Shown here: positions 8,901-17,258 of the stretch, in pieces | Position numbering within the stretch: position 1 is the stretch's first letter | Layout of the letters: each line of letters begins with the position of its first letter | NCBI GenBank assembly: GCA_964011275.1 | Contig: CAXGOB010000028.1 | Coordinates: 1 to 53,893 of the forward strand | DNA: 53,893 bases | Reading direction: 5' to 3' | From: UBA7328 sp002471345 | GTDB taxonomy: Bacteria; Bacteroidota; Bacteroidia; Chitinophagales; Saprospiraceae | Notes under the pieces: generated by a model | The model's database searches: none | What the model saw: the letters and a program-made list of their open reading frames with translations, nothing else | What the model was told of the DNA's origin: nothing | Position numbers and translations under genes: made by a program

Positions 8901-8989
8901 GTCGAATAAAAACAAGGAACTAAACAGAGACCAAGTTTTGACTAAACTTTAATTGATTCATTTAATTTTCCAATATTGGACATCTTGGC

Positions 8990-9709
8990 TTAATCAAATG
9001 TCAACAGATCATTGGCACCTATAGCTCTTGTCACATTAAATCCTTCAGCAAAATCTGCTTGAATCGGTCTACCATAAGTAGCCATCTTTGCTTTCAAAAA
9101 ATCCATGAACTGCTTACTAGAAATTGGAGTTTGGTCATCATCATCTTGACTTATAAAAAACTGTGAGCTGAATGCCTTAATTGCTTCAAATTTCCTGTCA
9201 ACAAACTCGCTCACGTCCACTACCACATCTGGAGTTAAATTATAATCCTGAATATAGTGATATATGGCTTTGGGTCTCCATGGTTCAAGGTTATCCAAGT
9301 TAATCTTACTAAGCCCTGAATAAAAGGCTGCTTCTCTAGTCAGTTTCGCTGCTCTTCCATGATCCGGATGTCTGTCTTCTAATGAATTTGCTAATACAAT
9401 GGTAGGTCTATGCCTTCTAATCGCAGCAGCTACTTTTTTCGTATTAAGTTCATCTATTTGGAAAAATCCATCTCTCATATTGAGATTATAGCGGAATTCG
9501 ACTCCTAAAATTTGTGCTGCACTTTGTGCTTCTTCTAATCTTAATAATCCATTTCCTCTAGTCCCCAATTCTCCTCTAGTAAAATCAATGATTCCTACTG
9601 TCTTGCCTTGAGCAATATGCTTCATGATGGTACCACTACATGCTAGCTCCACATCATCAGGATGTACGCCAAAAGCAAGAATATCAACATGTTCTGATTT
9701 AACTTTCAT
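8990..9709 (-). CDS. bshB1: bacillithiol biosynthesis deacetylase BshB1
   Basis: This 239-residue protein matches BshB1 of the LmbE/PIG-L deacetylase family along its length. The zinc-binding signature HPDDVE is at about residues 18-23 and the second His motif, DRHPDHGRA, is in the middle; DFTRGELGTRG is also typical. BshB1 removes the acetyl group from GlcNAc-malate in the second step of bacillithiol synthesis, in the cytoplasm. BshA and BshC are not in the window. The gene starts 5 bases after the DoxX gene stops, so the two are probably co-transcribed. The length is usual for the family. Confidence 0.92.
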   Translation of the reverse strand: MKVKSEHVDILAFGVHPDDVELACSGTIMKHIAQGKTVGIIDFTRGELGTRGNGLLRLEEAQSAAQILGVEFRYNLNMRDGFFQIDELNTKKVAAAIRRHRPTIVLANSLEDRHPDHGRAAKLTREAAFYSGLSKINLDNLEPWRPKAIYHYIQDYNLTPDVVVDVSEFVDRKFEAIKAFSSQFFISQDDDDQTPISSKQFMDFLKAKMATYGRPIQADFAEGFNVTRAIGANDLLTFD

Positions 9710-9714
9710 CAGAA

Positions 9715-10137
9715 CTAATGTTTAGGTAGTCTCAATACATGCAACATCCGTCTTATACTGTACTTACCAGATCCATTTACTATAATCAATAAAAGAGCAG
9801 CGGCTACACCCATATTTCTCATAAAGTATAGAGAATGCAATCTCCTAATTTCTAAAGGGTCATTCCAAAAAGAATAAACAATCATAGTAAAAGGGATCCA
9901 ATAAAGAAGAATCATCCAAGCCCCAACTCTAGAGTAATATCCTATCAATACTAAAAAACTACCCACTATAAGAAGAAATATCACTCCGCCAAGTAAAATG
10001 TCTTGTTGCCAAGTCACTCCATAGGCCGTCATTGTTTCTTTAGTGTTTTTAAAGAATATGATAGAATCGAAAGCTTCGTAAAAGAAGATGAGCGAGATAA
10101 ATATTCGTGCCAATAAATCGGCGACATCCTTCATCAT
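9715..10137 (-). CDS. DoxX-like membrane protein
   Basis: The longest frame begins at a TTG (10161); the ATG at 10137 (MMKDVADLLARIF) is the more likely start and gives 140 residues. Four hydrophobic segments are visible (about 8-30, 48-70, 72-90 and 105-125), with the family-typical early ISLIFFYEAFDSI and the later GYYSRVGAWMILLYWIPF. DoxX-like proteins are small inner-membrane proteins with poorly defined redox or quinone-linked roles; some partner thiol and superoxide detoxification factors. The 5-base spacing to bshB1 suggests a link to thiol metabolism, which is inference. Confidence 0.72.
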   Translation of the reverse strand: MMKDVADLLARIFISLIFFYEAFDSIIFFKNTKETMTAYGVTWQQDILLGGVIFLLIVGSFLVLIGYYSRVGAWMILLYWIPFTMIVYSFWNDPLEIRRLHSLYFMRNMGVAAALLLIIVNGSGKYSIRRMLHVLRLPKH

Positions 10138-10213
10138 GATTCTTTGATTGGTCGGCCGCAAATATGGGGATTTTCAATGACTTAACAAGAAAGAGCCTAC
10201 TTGACAAGTCTTT

Positions 10214-11770
10214 CTAGTTTGTAATTCTCTTGGCGATTGCCTTTGCCACATTTTGGCCGTCCATTGCGGCTGAAAGAATTCCTCCAGCATAACCAGCTCC
10301 TTCACCACATGGATAAAGGCCTTCTATGCGATCATGCATGTAGGTAACTCTATCTCTAGGCAGTTTAAGTGGCGAACTTGTTCTGCTTTCCAGCCCTATA
10401 ACATGAGCGTCTTCAGTAAAATATCCTTTCATCTTTCGATCAAATTGTTTCACAGCAAAAGCCAAAGAATCATAAATAAATGAAGGAAGCATCTGCTTAA
10501 AATCACTTGAATAAATACCTGGTATGTAAGAGGTGTCTCCTAGCGTAGAACTCACCCTTCCTTTTACAAAATCTGTGAGTCTTTGAGCAGGTGCTTTCTG
10601 AGACCCATCTCCATCAACGAAAACTTTTCTTTCTAATTTTTTTTGAAATTCTAAACCTGAAAAAGTGTTTTGAAATCCAGGTATATTATTTTCATCTACA
10701 GTGATAACCGTACCAGCATTGGCAAATGGAGAATCTCTTTTTGACAATGACATGCCATTTACCACCAATTCTTCTGGTGCAGTAGCTGCTGGTACAATTA
10801 GTCCTCCAGGGCACATACAAAATGAAAACACACCTACATTATTATACTGGCAAGCCAATCTGTAACTTGCAGCTGGAAGGTGCTGACCTCTTTGAGCTTT
10901 ATTATATTGAATGCTATCTACTAATGACTGAGGATGTTCAATCCGTACTCCAACGGCAAATGGTTTGAATTCTAATCCTAAATTATAGCGCTTACAAATA
11001 TCAAAAATATCACGAGCTGAATGACCCGTGGCAAGAATTACTGATTCTCCTTGATATTCACCATTCTCGCTGATTACTCCCTTCATTTGGTCGTTCTTAA
11101 TGATAAAGTCTATGACTTTAGTTTCAAAAATCACTTCTCCCCCATTCTCCTCAATGGTGTTTCTAAGATTTTGAACAATCTTAGGTAATTTGTTTGATCC
11201 AATATGTGGATGAGCATCAATAAGAATATCTTTTGTAGCTCCATGTGCAACAAATGTTTTCAAGACTCCTTCTATACTGCCTCGTTTATGAGATCGAGTG
11301 TATAATTTTCCATCGGAATAGGTGCCTGCACCACCTTCACCAAAACAGTAATTAGAATTGGGGTTCACAATTCCATCCTGTTGTATTGCTCTGAGATCTT
11401 TTCTACGGGTCTGCACGTCTTTACCTCTTTCTAGAACAATAGGTTTCAACCCATTAGCAATACATTCCAAAGCAGCAAAATAACCCGCAGGACCAGCACC
11501 TACAATAATGACTACAGGTGAATTATTGGGCAAAAGAGCATAACGTTCTAACTCCGAAACATTTGTATCACTTTTCTCATTTTCATGATAAACTCGATAC
11601 CTTAAAGCATAAAGAGGTTGTGCACCTCGAGCATCAATAGATCTTTTAAGTAACTGAAAGTCACTTATATTCTCTTTGGGAATTCTTGCTTTTCTACTTA
11701 GTACTTTAAGAATGAACGCTTTGTCTTCAGCATGTTCCGGAACAACTCTTATATCTACTTCTTTATACAT
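10214..11770 (-). CDS. FAD-dependent dehydrogenase (COG2509 type)
   Basis: This 518-residue protein is a NAD(P)/FAD-dependent oxidoreductase of the conserved but uncharacterised COG2509 group. An N-terminal domain of about 90 residues (EVDIRVVPEHAEDKAFILKV) precedes a dinucleotide-binding motif, VIIVGAGPAGYFAA, near residue 92. The C-terminus has the second FAD contact, GLYPCGEGAGYAGGILSAA. CFGEGGAGTYSDGKLYTRS is a hallmark of the group. It is predicted to be cytoplasmic; substrate and electron acceptor are unknown. Its ATG overlaps the kdsA stop by 8 bases, so it is translated in the same operon as kdsA. Confidence 0.88.
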   Translation of the reverse strand: MYKEVDIRVVPEHAEDKAFILKVLSRKARIPKENISDFQLLKRSIDARGAQPLYALRYRVYHENEKSDTNVSELERYALLPNNSPVVIIVGAGPAGYFAALECIANGLKPIVLERGKDVQTRRKDLRAIQQDGIVNPNSNYCFGEGGAGTYSDGKLYTRSHKRGSIEGVLKTFVAHGATKDILIDAHPHIGSNKLPKIVQNLRNTIEENGGEVIFETKVIDFIIKNDQMKGVISENGEYQGESVILATGHSARDIFDICKRYNLGLEFKPFAVGVRIEHPQSLVDSIQYNKAQRGQHLPAASYRLACQYNNVGVFSFCMCPGGLIVPAATAPEELVVNGMSLSKRDSPFANAGTVITVDENNIPGFQNTFSGLEFQKKLERKVFVDGDGSQKAPAQRLTDFVKGRVSSTLGDTSYIPGIYSSDFKQMLPSFIYDSLAFAVKQFDRKMKGYFTEDAHVIGLESRTSSPLKLPRDRVTYMHDRIEGLYPCGEGAGYAGGILSAAMDGQNVAKAIAKRITN

Positions 11771-12578
11771 CTCTAAGAGCTTTCTTTATCTTCACCAATC
11801 TCTCTAAAAGAGGCTTTATTTCAGAAAGAGGAAGCATATTAGATCCATCTGATAAAGCTGTAGAAGGATCAGGGTGAGTCTCAATGAAAATTCCCTCTGC
11901 TCCAGCAGCTATACCTGATCTTGCTAAAAGATCAATGAATTGTGCGGTTCCTTCAGTAACTCCTGAGGATTGATTGGGTCTCTGATTAGCATGGGTACAA
12001 TCTAGGACAACTGGATGTCCAGTATTCTGCATAATAGCAATATTTCGCATATCAACAACTAAATCTCCATAACCAAAAGAATTTCCTCTTTCAGTCAATA
12101 TTACTTTCTCATTGCCTTGAGTTATAATTTTTTCAGCTGCTTTAATCATGCTATACCCAGACATGAATTGGCCTTTTTTCACATTCACCACTTTTCCAGT
12201 TTTTGCCGCAGCTATGAGTAAATCAGTTTGTCTACACAAGAATGCTGGAATCTGAATGATATCAGCCACCTCTGCCACCACCTCTGCTTCATGAGATTCA
12301 TGAATATCAGTAGTTACAGAAAGTCCAATATCATGCTTTATCTTACGGAGAATAGACAGTGCTTTGTCATCTCCTATACCTGTAAAACTTCCATAACTGG
12401 TACGGTTAGCTTTTCTGTAAGACGCTTTAAAAACTAAAGGAATGCTCAATTCAAGACACATATCCTTCAATTCTTGAGCTATTTGACAGGTGATTTCTTC
12501 ATTTTCTATTGCACAAGGTCCTGCAATTAAGAAAAAGGAATTAGATGAGGTCTTTATTTTATTAATATCAAATATCAA
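11763..12578 (-). CDS. kdsA: 3-deoxy-8-phosphooctulonate synthase (KDO-8-P synthase)
   Basis: KdsA condenses phosphoenolpyruvate with arabinose-5-phosphate to make KDO-8-phosphate for LPS inner core. The 271-residue length is normal. Diagnostic segments are FFLIAGPCAIE, FKASYRKANRTS (substrate-binding Lys/Arg), DIIQIPAFLCRQTDLL, VNVKKGQFMSG and VVLDCTHANQRPN. The Cys in FLCRQ sits in a region where the metal-dependent form has Cys, but I cannot assign the metal class with certainty. The start is a TTG at 12578; no in-frame ATG lies nearby upstream, so the start is less certain than the identity. It implies a Gram-negative envelope. Confidence 0.95.
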   Translation of the reverse strand: MIFDINKIKTSSNSFFLIAGPCAIENEEITCQIAQELKDMCLELSIPLVFKASYRKANRTSYGSFTGIGDDKALSILRKIKHDIGLSVTTDIHESHEAEVVAEVADIIQIPAFLCRQTDLLIAAAKTGKVVNVKKGQFMSGYSMIKAAEKIITQGNEKVILTERGNSFGYGDLVVDMRNIAIMQNTGHPVVLDCTHANQRPNQSSGVTEGTAQFIDLLARSGIAAGAEGIFIETHPDPSTALSDGSNMLPLSEIKPLLERLVKIKKALRDV

Positions 12579-12724
12579 TTCAACTATTTGGTTATCAGTA
12601 ATTTACAAGATTATGTAGAATACGAAGATAGCACTTACATTCTCTGGATTCACATATTTAAAGATGGTTACATTTGAATAGAAAGATTAAGTACAAAAGT
12701 TATGCGATATTCTGAAAGTTATTA

Positions 12725-12756
12725 TTTGATCTGATAGTATAATTATTATACCTTTG
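12725..12756 (+). promoter_or_regulatory. Bacteroidota-type promoter of rpmI-rplT
   Basis: TTTG at 12725-12728 and TACCTTTG at 12749-12756 are separated by 20 bases, an exact fit to the Bacteroidota consensus (TTTG, 19-21 bases, TAnnTTTG). It lies 25 bases before the rpmI ATG. Confidence 0.85.
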
Positions 12757-12781
12757 CGCACCATTTTAAGAAACAGCAGAC

Positions 12782-12979
12782 ATGCCAAAAATGAAGACGC
12801 ACTCAAGTGCGAAAAAGAGGTTTAAGTTGACAGGTTCAGGAAAAGTAAAAAGATTCCAAGCCGGAAAGCGTCACTTATTAAGAAAGAAGAGCAATAAAGC
12901 TAAACTTAACCTTACAGGATCTACTCTTGTAAGTAGCGCTGATGAAGCCAAAGTGAAGAAATTATTGTGCCTTAAGTAA
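12782..12979 (+). CDS. rpmI: 50S ribosomal protein L35
   Basis: This 65-residue, very basic protein starts MPKMKTHSSAKKRFKLTGSG, the L35 signature, and has HLLRKKSNKAKLNL in the middle. L35 is part of the large ribosomal subunit. It has its own strong promoter 25 bases upstream and is followed 26 bases later by rplT. In most bacteria infC precedes rpmI; here the gene upstream is kdsA on the other strand, so infC must be elsewhere. Confidence 0.97.
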   Translation: MPKMKTHSSAKKRFKLTGSGKVKRFQAGKRHLLRKKSNKAKLNLTGSTLVSSADEAKVKKLLCLK

Positions 12980-13005
12980 TCACGATATCAAAAAAAGATT
13001 AGGAA

Positions 13006-13350
13006 ATGCCTAGGTCGGTCAATTCAGTAGCGTCAAGAGCGCGTAGAAAAAAAATACTCAAACAAGCCAGAGGATACTTTGGTGCTAGAAGCAAAGTCTA
13101 TACGGTAGCTAAAAATGCTGTAGAAAAGGCTATGCAGTATGCTTATAGAGATAGAAAGCAAAAAAAGAGAAACTTTAGAAGCCTCTGGATTTCAAGAATT
13201 AATGCTGGTGTCAGAGAGCATGGCTTGAGTTATTCAGAGTTTATGCACAAATGTGCTCAGAAAGAAATCGGAATGAATAGAAAAGTTCTTGCTGATCTTG
13301 CTATGAATCACCCAGATGCTTTCAAAGCAGTGGTTGACAAAGTGAAATAA
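13006..13350 (+). CDS. rplT: 50S ribosomal protein L20
   Basis: This 114-residue protein has the L20 hallmarks RRKKILKQARGYFGARSK, YRDRKQKKRNFRSLWI and RINAGVREHGLSYSEF. L20 binds 23S rRNA early in large-subunit assembly, and in several bacteria it represses its own operon. It is co-transcribed with rpmI and followed by a good intrinsic terminator 30 bases after its stop. Confidence 0.98.
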   Translation: MPRSVNSVASRARRKKILKQARGYFGARSKVYTVAKNAVEKAMQYAYRDRKQKKRNFRSLWISRINAGVREHGLSYSEFMHKCAQKEIGMNRKVLADLAMNHPDAFKAVVDKVK

Positions 13351-13380
13351 ACTAAGTTCTTTTTACAAAGAAATTTTTTT

Positions 13381-13410
13381 GCCTCGTGCACTCGTGTACG
13401 GGGCTTTTTT
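13381..13410 (+). terminator. intrinsic terminator after rplT
   Basis: A 10-base-pair stem (GCCTCGTGCA / TGTACGGGGC, two G-U pairs) with a CTCG loop at 13381-13404 is followed by six T residues. A run of T also precedes it. This is the clearest terminator on the plus strand of the window. Confidence 0.92.
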
Positions 13411-13982
13411 ATGCTTTTGAGAGGAAGTTTGAAATAACAATGAGTATATAACGAATTTTGAATTTCGAGGCATCAAACTGTCTCAGCTAATGATCAAGAT
13501 GCTTATATAGGTCAAAGGACCATTGTTCAGAAGTTAATTTTCCCAGAATAGGATGAAGTGAAGTTAAACTTTTCACTCTTCCCTTTAGAAGAAAATCATT
13601 TATTATTTTTTGAAGAATATCCTTTTCATTATTAAATATCTTCTGATGTCTAGTTATAAATGCACATGGTCCCCATTGATTTTAAAAGGTTCAGAACTAT
13701 AGTAACTATAGTTAAAAAAAGGAAAAACTATGTACCCAATCCACAATCAGTCTTATTGTACTTCTCCCACTGCATTACGCATCAATTCTGTGTAGTGAGT
13801 TAAAATATGTCAAACTGGCATTCTTCCCACAACCCCAGACTATTGGATGGCAATTTGCGGAATCTACTTTCAATTACTAATACTGTCTTTTAACTGAAGA
13901 GACTATTCGTCATTTCATGTAAAGTTTGATCTAGTTTCTCTTCGGGATACAAGAGTGATTAGTTGCTCACTAAATAAGGGCC
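13411..13982. other. intergenic region without a recognisable gene
   Basis: This stretch of 572 bases lies between the rplT terminator and the end of the MacB-like permease gene. No frame of useful length, RNA gene or TAnnTTTG promoter with a paired TTG is visible. The one notable structure is a perfect 8-base inverted repeat, AACTATAG-TAA-CTATAGTT, at 13695-13713. It may be a decayed gene or an untranslated spacer. Confidence 0.5.
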
Positions 13983-15245
13983 TTACTTCCTCATGGCATC
14001 TACTGGATCCATCGCTGATGCAAGTATTGCGGGAATAATTCCTGCTACAATACCTACGAAAATAGAAATACTCACACCCAAGATCATATTCTTAAGAGAA
14101 AGAAACATTTCGAAAGGAAGCATAGTTGTGACTCCTTTCATCATGACAAATACAAGAAGAAGTCCCATTGCACCTCCGATACAGCATAGAATTACAGCTT
14201 CAATTAAAAACTCTGTTAGAACCATATAGTTTTTAGCCCCTATCGATTTTTTAATGCCAATTATGCTTGTCCTTTCTTTTACAGATACGAACATGATATT
14301 GGCTACTGATATCATTCCAACCAAAAGTGAAAATCCTCCAATGAGCCATGCGGCTATGTTAAATGCCCCAAATACACCATCAAGGACCTCAGAAACCAGT
14401 GATATATCATTCACAGCAAAGTCATTTTCTTCAGCAGGTTTGATATGTCTTACAGCCCTGAGGATACCAGCAAGCTCATCCTTCAAATTTTCCATTGTCG
14501 CATTTTCCGACTTTTTAACCGCTAAAATCTTTCCACCTTGAAATCGATTCATTTCATCATTAATCGCGAAAAATTTCTTTGCAGTGTTTATTCCCATCCA
14601 GACAGCTTCGTCATTAGGCGTGAAACTTACAAAGCTATCTCCTTCATCAGGCAAGGTGCCAATCACTCGATAGGGCCTTCCGTAACATTTAATTGTTTTC
14701 CCAATTGGTTCTTCTAACTCAAATAGGTCTTTAGCCAGAGTAGCACCTAAGATCACCACATCTTGGCCAGTATTATATTCCATATCCGTCCAATATCTAC
14801 CTTTCCCTAATTTCATGTCATTGACGTCCATATGCTCATTTGTAGTCATCATAAGCACGCCTCCATTCACACTATTGGATTTGTATTTTAGAGTTTTGGC
14901 ATCAGTGTATACAGAATAGGCCACATATTGAGCCAAATCAGACTTTCTTTTTACAGCTTCATAATCCTTTAATGATGGATCTGGTCTTTTCTGCCATTTC
15001 CAGTAATTGTCATCTGGATCTTCTGCCCAGCTGAATTTATCAATATATACTATATCGCTTCCCATCTCAGAGAATCCACTCTTAATAGTGTATTCTAGTG
15101 AATCAATAGCAGAAAGCACTGCGATGATGCAGAAGATGCCGATAGTAATTCCTAATAAAGAAAGAAAGCTTCTCAGCTTACTGCCCCACAATTGAGAAGA
15201 GGCCATTCTTAGACTTTCAAATACTAACCTGATGTAGATACCCAT
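13983..15245 (-). CDS. ABC transporter permease, MacB/FtsX type
   Basis: This 420-residue protein has an N-terminal membrane segment (LRSFLSLLGITIGIFCIIAV, about 25-44), a large periplasmic MacB-PCD-type domain (about 50-285), and three C-terminal membrane segments forming the FtsX domain (about 290-415) with SVANIMFVSVKERTSIIGIK and GIIPAILASAMDPVDAMRK. This is the layout of MacB-like permeases that work by mechanotransmission rather than classical transport. No ATPase gene or periplasmic adaptor is adjacent, so the partner must be encoded elsewhere. Substrate is unknown. A TAAATTTG element lies about 55 bases upstream (15299-15306, minus strand) without a matching upstream TTG. Confidence 0.9.
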   Translation of the reverse strand: MGIYIRLVFESLRMASSQLWGSKLRSFLSLLGITIGIFCIIAVLSAIDSLEYTIKSGFSEMGSDIVYIDKFSWAEDPDDNYWKWQKRPDPSLKDYEAVKRKSDLAQYVAYSVYTDAKTLKYKSNSVNGGVLMMTTNEHMDVNDMKLGKGRYWTDMEYNTGQDVVILGATLAKDLFELEEPIGKTIKCYGRPYRVIGTLPDEGDSFVSFTPNDEAVWMGINTAKKFFAINDEMNRFQGGKILAVKKSENATMENLKDELAGILRAVRHIKPAEENDFAVNDISLVSEVLDGVFGAFNIAAWLIGGFSLLVGMISVANIMFVSVKERTSIIGIKKSIGAKNYMVLTEFLIEAVILCCIGGAMGLLLVFVMMKGVTTMLPFEMFLSLKNMILGVSISIFVGIVAGIIPAILASAMDPVDAMRK

Positions 15246-15649
15246 GATGAGCGGTTATTTTATGATAATTAGTGACAATTCATTCAGTTATTCCAATTCA
15301 AATTTATAAGAAAAAGGATCGGCACGGTAAATGCATCCAATTCCTTTTGAAGTAATGCTCTTTTGCCCATTTCAACAATTGTAAAAAAAGCAAATAAATA
15401 TTTGGAACTAAATTAAGTAAGTAACACTTATAAATGTGTACTAATAGATGAACAATGCCAAACGATCTACAACCCTTGAAAAATAGGTGATCACATTGTT
15501 ATCAAAAAGTATACATTTGCCGAAATTTTGAAAAGAGCAGATATAAGGTCAAACAATGAATAAGGTTTATTCAATATAATTTTGACAAAAGAAAATTAAT
15601 TGAATAGGTAAACCCCATTTGAAAGCTAAAAGAAATAGAAAATAAACAC
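15246..15649. other. intergenic region between divergent permease and queA genes
   Basis: This region of 404 bases separates two divergent genes. It holds partial promoter matches only: TAAATTTG on the minus strand (15299-15306) and TACATTTG on the plus strand (15512-15519), neither with a correctly spaced TTG. No gene or RNA structure was recognised. Confidence 0.45.
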
Positions 15650-16714
15650 ATGAAAGCAAAGTTATCGCAATTTAATTTTGATTTACCTGAAGACAGAATA
15701 GCTCAATACCCACTAGATCAAAGAGATGAATCTCGTCTCATGGTAGTACACCGTGATAGTGGCAAAATAGAGCATAAAACTTTTAAAGACGTTATTGATT
15801 ATTTTGACGATGGTGATGTCTTTATTTTCAACAATACTGCTGTATTCCCAGCAAGAATGTTTGGAATTAAAGAAAAGACTGAAGCCAAAATAGAAGTCTT
15901 TTTATTAAGAGAGTTAAACAAAGAAAATAGACTTTGGGATGTGCTCGTAGATCCAGCTCGTAAAATAAGAGTTGGAAACAAATTATACTTTAAAGACAAA
16001 CATGGTGAAGATAGACTAGTAGCTGAAGTCGTGGATAACACGACAAGTAGAGGGAGAACAATAAGGTTTTATTTTGAAGGGACTGACGCGGAGTTTAGTG
16101 GCATTCTAGAAGAGCTCGGTCAAACACCACTGCCAAAATATATCAATAGAGAGCCTGAGGCCATAGATAAGGAACGATATCAGACAATCTATGCTAAGCA
16201 GGCCGGAGCAGTAGCAGCACCGACAGCAGGTTTGCATTTTAGTAAAGAGGTGATGAAAAGGCTAGAGATTAAAGGAGTTGATTTTGCCGATGTAACCTTA
16301 CACGTTGGTCTTGGAACATTCAGAAGTATAGATGTAGAAGATTTAAGCAAACATAAGATGGATGCTGAATATTTTCAAGTAACAGCAGATAATGCCTCAA
16401 TTGTAAACAATGCCAAAACATCGGGTAAAAGAGTATGTGCAGTTGGAACTACTTCAATGAGAAGTATTGAATCTGCTGTATCTGCTACTGGATTATTAAA
16501 ACCAGTTGAAGGTTGGACCAATCTATTTCTATATCCACCTCATGAATTTCAAATTGCAGATGCTATGCTTACCAATTTTCATGTACCAAAATCAAGTTTA
16601 TTGATTATGATAGCTGCATATGGAGGTATAGAATTGGTAATGGATGCATATAGCGAAGCATTAAAAGAAGGTTATAGATTCTATAGCTATGGAGATGCAA
16701 TGTTGTTAATTTAA
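15650..16714 (+). CDS. queA: S-adenosylmethionine:tRNA ribosyltransferase-isomerase
   Basis: QueA transfers and rearranges the ribosyl group of S-adenosylmethionine onto preQ1 at the wobble base of GUN-anticodon tRNAs, giving epoxyqueuosine. The 354-residue length is standard. Family motifs are FNFDLPEDRIAQYP, DVFIFNNTAVFPARMFG, AGAVAAPTAGLHFS, VTLHVGLGTFRSI and MLTNFHVPKSSLLIMIAA. It is cytoplasmic. It stands alone between the permease and the DUF2795 gene; a weak hairpin (16745-16768) follows its stop. Confidence 0.97.
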   Translation: MKAKLSQFNFDLPEDRIAQYPLDQRDESRLMVVHRDSGKIEHKTFKDVIDYFDDGDVFIFNNTAVFPARMFGIKEKTEAKIEVFLLRELNKENRLWDVLVDPARKIRVGNKLYFKDKHGEDRLVAEVVDNTTSRGRTIRFYFEGTDAEFSGILEELGQTPLPKYINREPEAIDKERYQTIYAKQAGAVAAPTAGLHFSKEVMKRLEIKGVDFADVTLHVGLGTFRSIDVEDLSKHKMDAEYFQVTADNASIVNNAKTSGKRVCAVGTTSMRSIESAVSATGLLKPVEGWTNLFLYPPHEFQIADAMLTNFHVPKSSLLIMIAAYGGIELVMDAYSEALKEGYRFYSYGDAMLLI

Positions 16715-16744
16715 AAAGAATTTATTACGGTTTTCTCAAATAAG

Positions 16745-16768
16745 TGACTCTTAAATATTGGAGAGTCA
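16745..16768 (+). terminator. possible weak hairpin after queA
   Basis: TGACTCT (16745-16751) and AGAGTCA (16762-16768) form a perfect 7-base inverted repeat 30 bases after the queA stop. No T-run follows, so a terminator role is uncertain. Confidence 0.3.
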
Positions 16769-16798
16769 TAAAGGATAACCATGTAAAAACTCAATCTC

Positions 16799-16828
16799 TT
16801 GCACGGGTCAAAGAAATTTATATTTTTG
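16799..16828 (+). promoter_or_regulatory. Bacteroidota-type promoter of the DUF2795 gene
   Basis: TTG at 16799-16801 and TATTTTTG at 16821-16828 are 19 bases apart, a good match to the Bacteroidota consensus. The spacer contains the left arm of a 10-base inverted repeat, suggesting operator control. The start codon is 76 bases further on. Confidence 0.65.
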
Positions 16829-16866
16829 CAGGAAAATTGAGAGAATTATTGAAACTTTTGACCCGT
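16803..16866. repeat. 10-base inverted repeat bracketing the DUF2795 promoter
   Basis: ACGGGTCAAA at 16803-16812 and TTTGACCCGT at 16857-16866 are exact reverse complements with 44 bases between them. The left arm is within the promoter spacer and the right arm within the leader. Either a pair of operator sites or an RNA-level structure is possible. Confidence 0.6.
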
Positions 16867-16904
16867 TGAAAACGTATAACTTTTAAATAAAAATATTATT
16901 ACTA

Positions 16905-17126
16905 ATGTATTGGACTCTTGAATTAGCACATCACCTTGAAGACGCCCCATGGCCTGCCAGTCGTGATGAGTTGATCGATTACGCCATCAGATCTGGTTCT
17001 CCGCTGGAGGTAATTGAAAACCTTCAAGCCATAGAAGATGAAGGTGAATTGTATGAAAACATGGAAGAAATTTGGCAAGACTATCCGAAGAAGGATGATT
17101 TCTTGTTTAATGAAGATGAGTATTAA
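16905..17126 (+). CDS. DUF2795 domain protein
   Basis: This 73-residue acidic protein has PWPASRDELIDYAIRSGSP and VIENLQAIEDEGELYENMEE, which match small DUF2795-type proteins common in Bacteroidota. It is soluble, with no signal peptide. Function is unknown; the helical fold suggests a small binding or regulatory protein. It has a promoter with an inverted repeat upstream, and cmk starts about 130 bases downstream on the same strand. Confidence 0.75.
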   Translation: MYWTLELAHHLEDAPWPASRDELIDYAIRSGSPLEVIENLQAIEDEGELYENMEEIWQDYPKKDDFLFNEDEY

Positions 17127-17258
17127 TACTTGTCTTCACTGAATGAAACATTCCCATTCCTTTTTATCTCAACTAAAAGATTTTAATTACTGAGAATCCT
17201 TGTATTTTTCGCGCCATTCTAGATTCAAATATTCTAAGAATTGAAAAGAGGTGAACCA

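Noticed and set aside
8970..8979. Palindrome CCAATATTGG before bshB1 stop as terminator
   Set aside because: It has no loop and no T-run, and is a simple short palindrome.
15496..15519. Full promoter for queA from TTG (15496) and TACATTTG (15512)
   Set aside because: The spacer is only 13 bases, too short for this promoter class, and the -7 box is 130 bases from the start codon.
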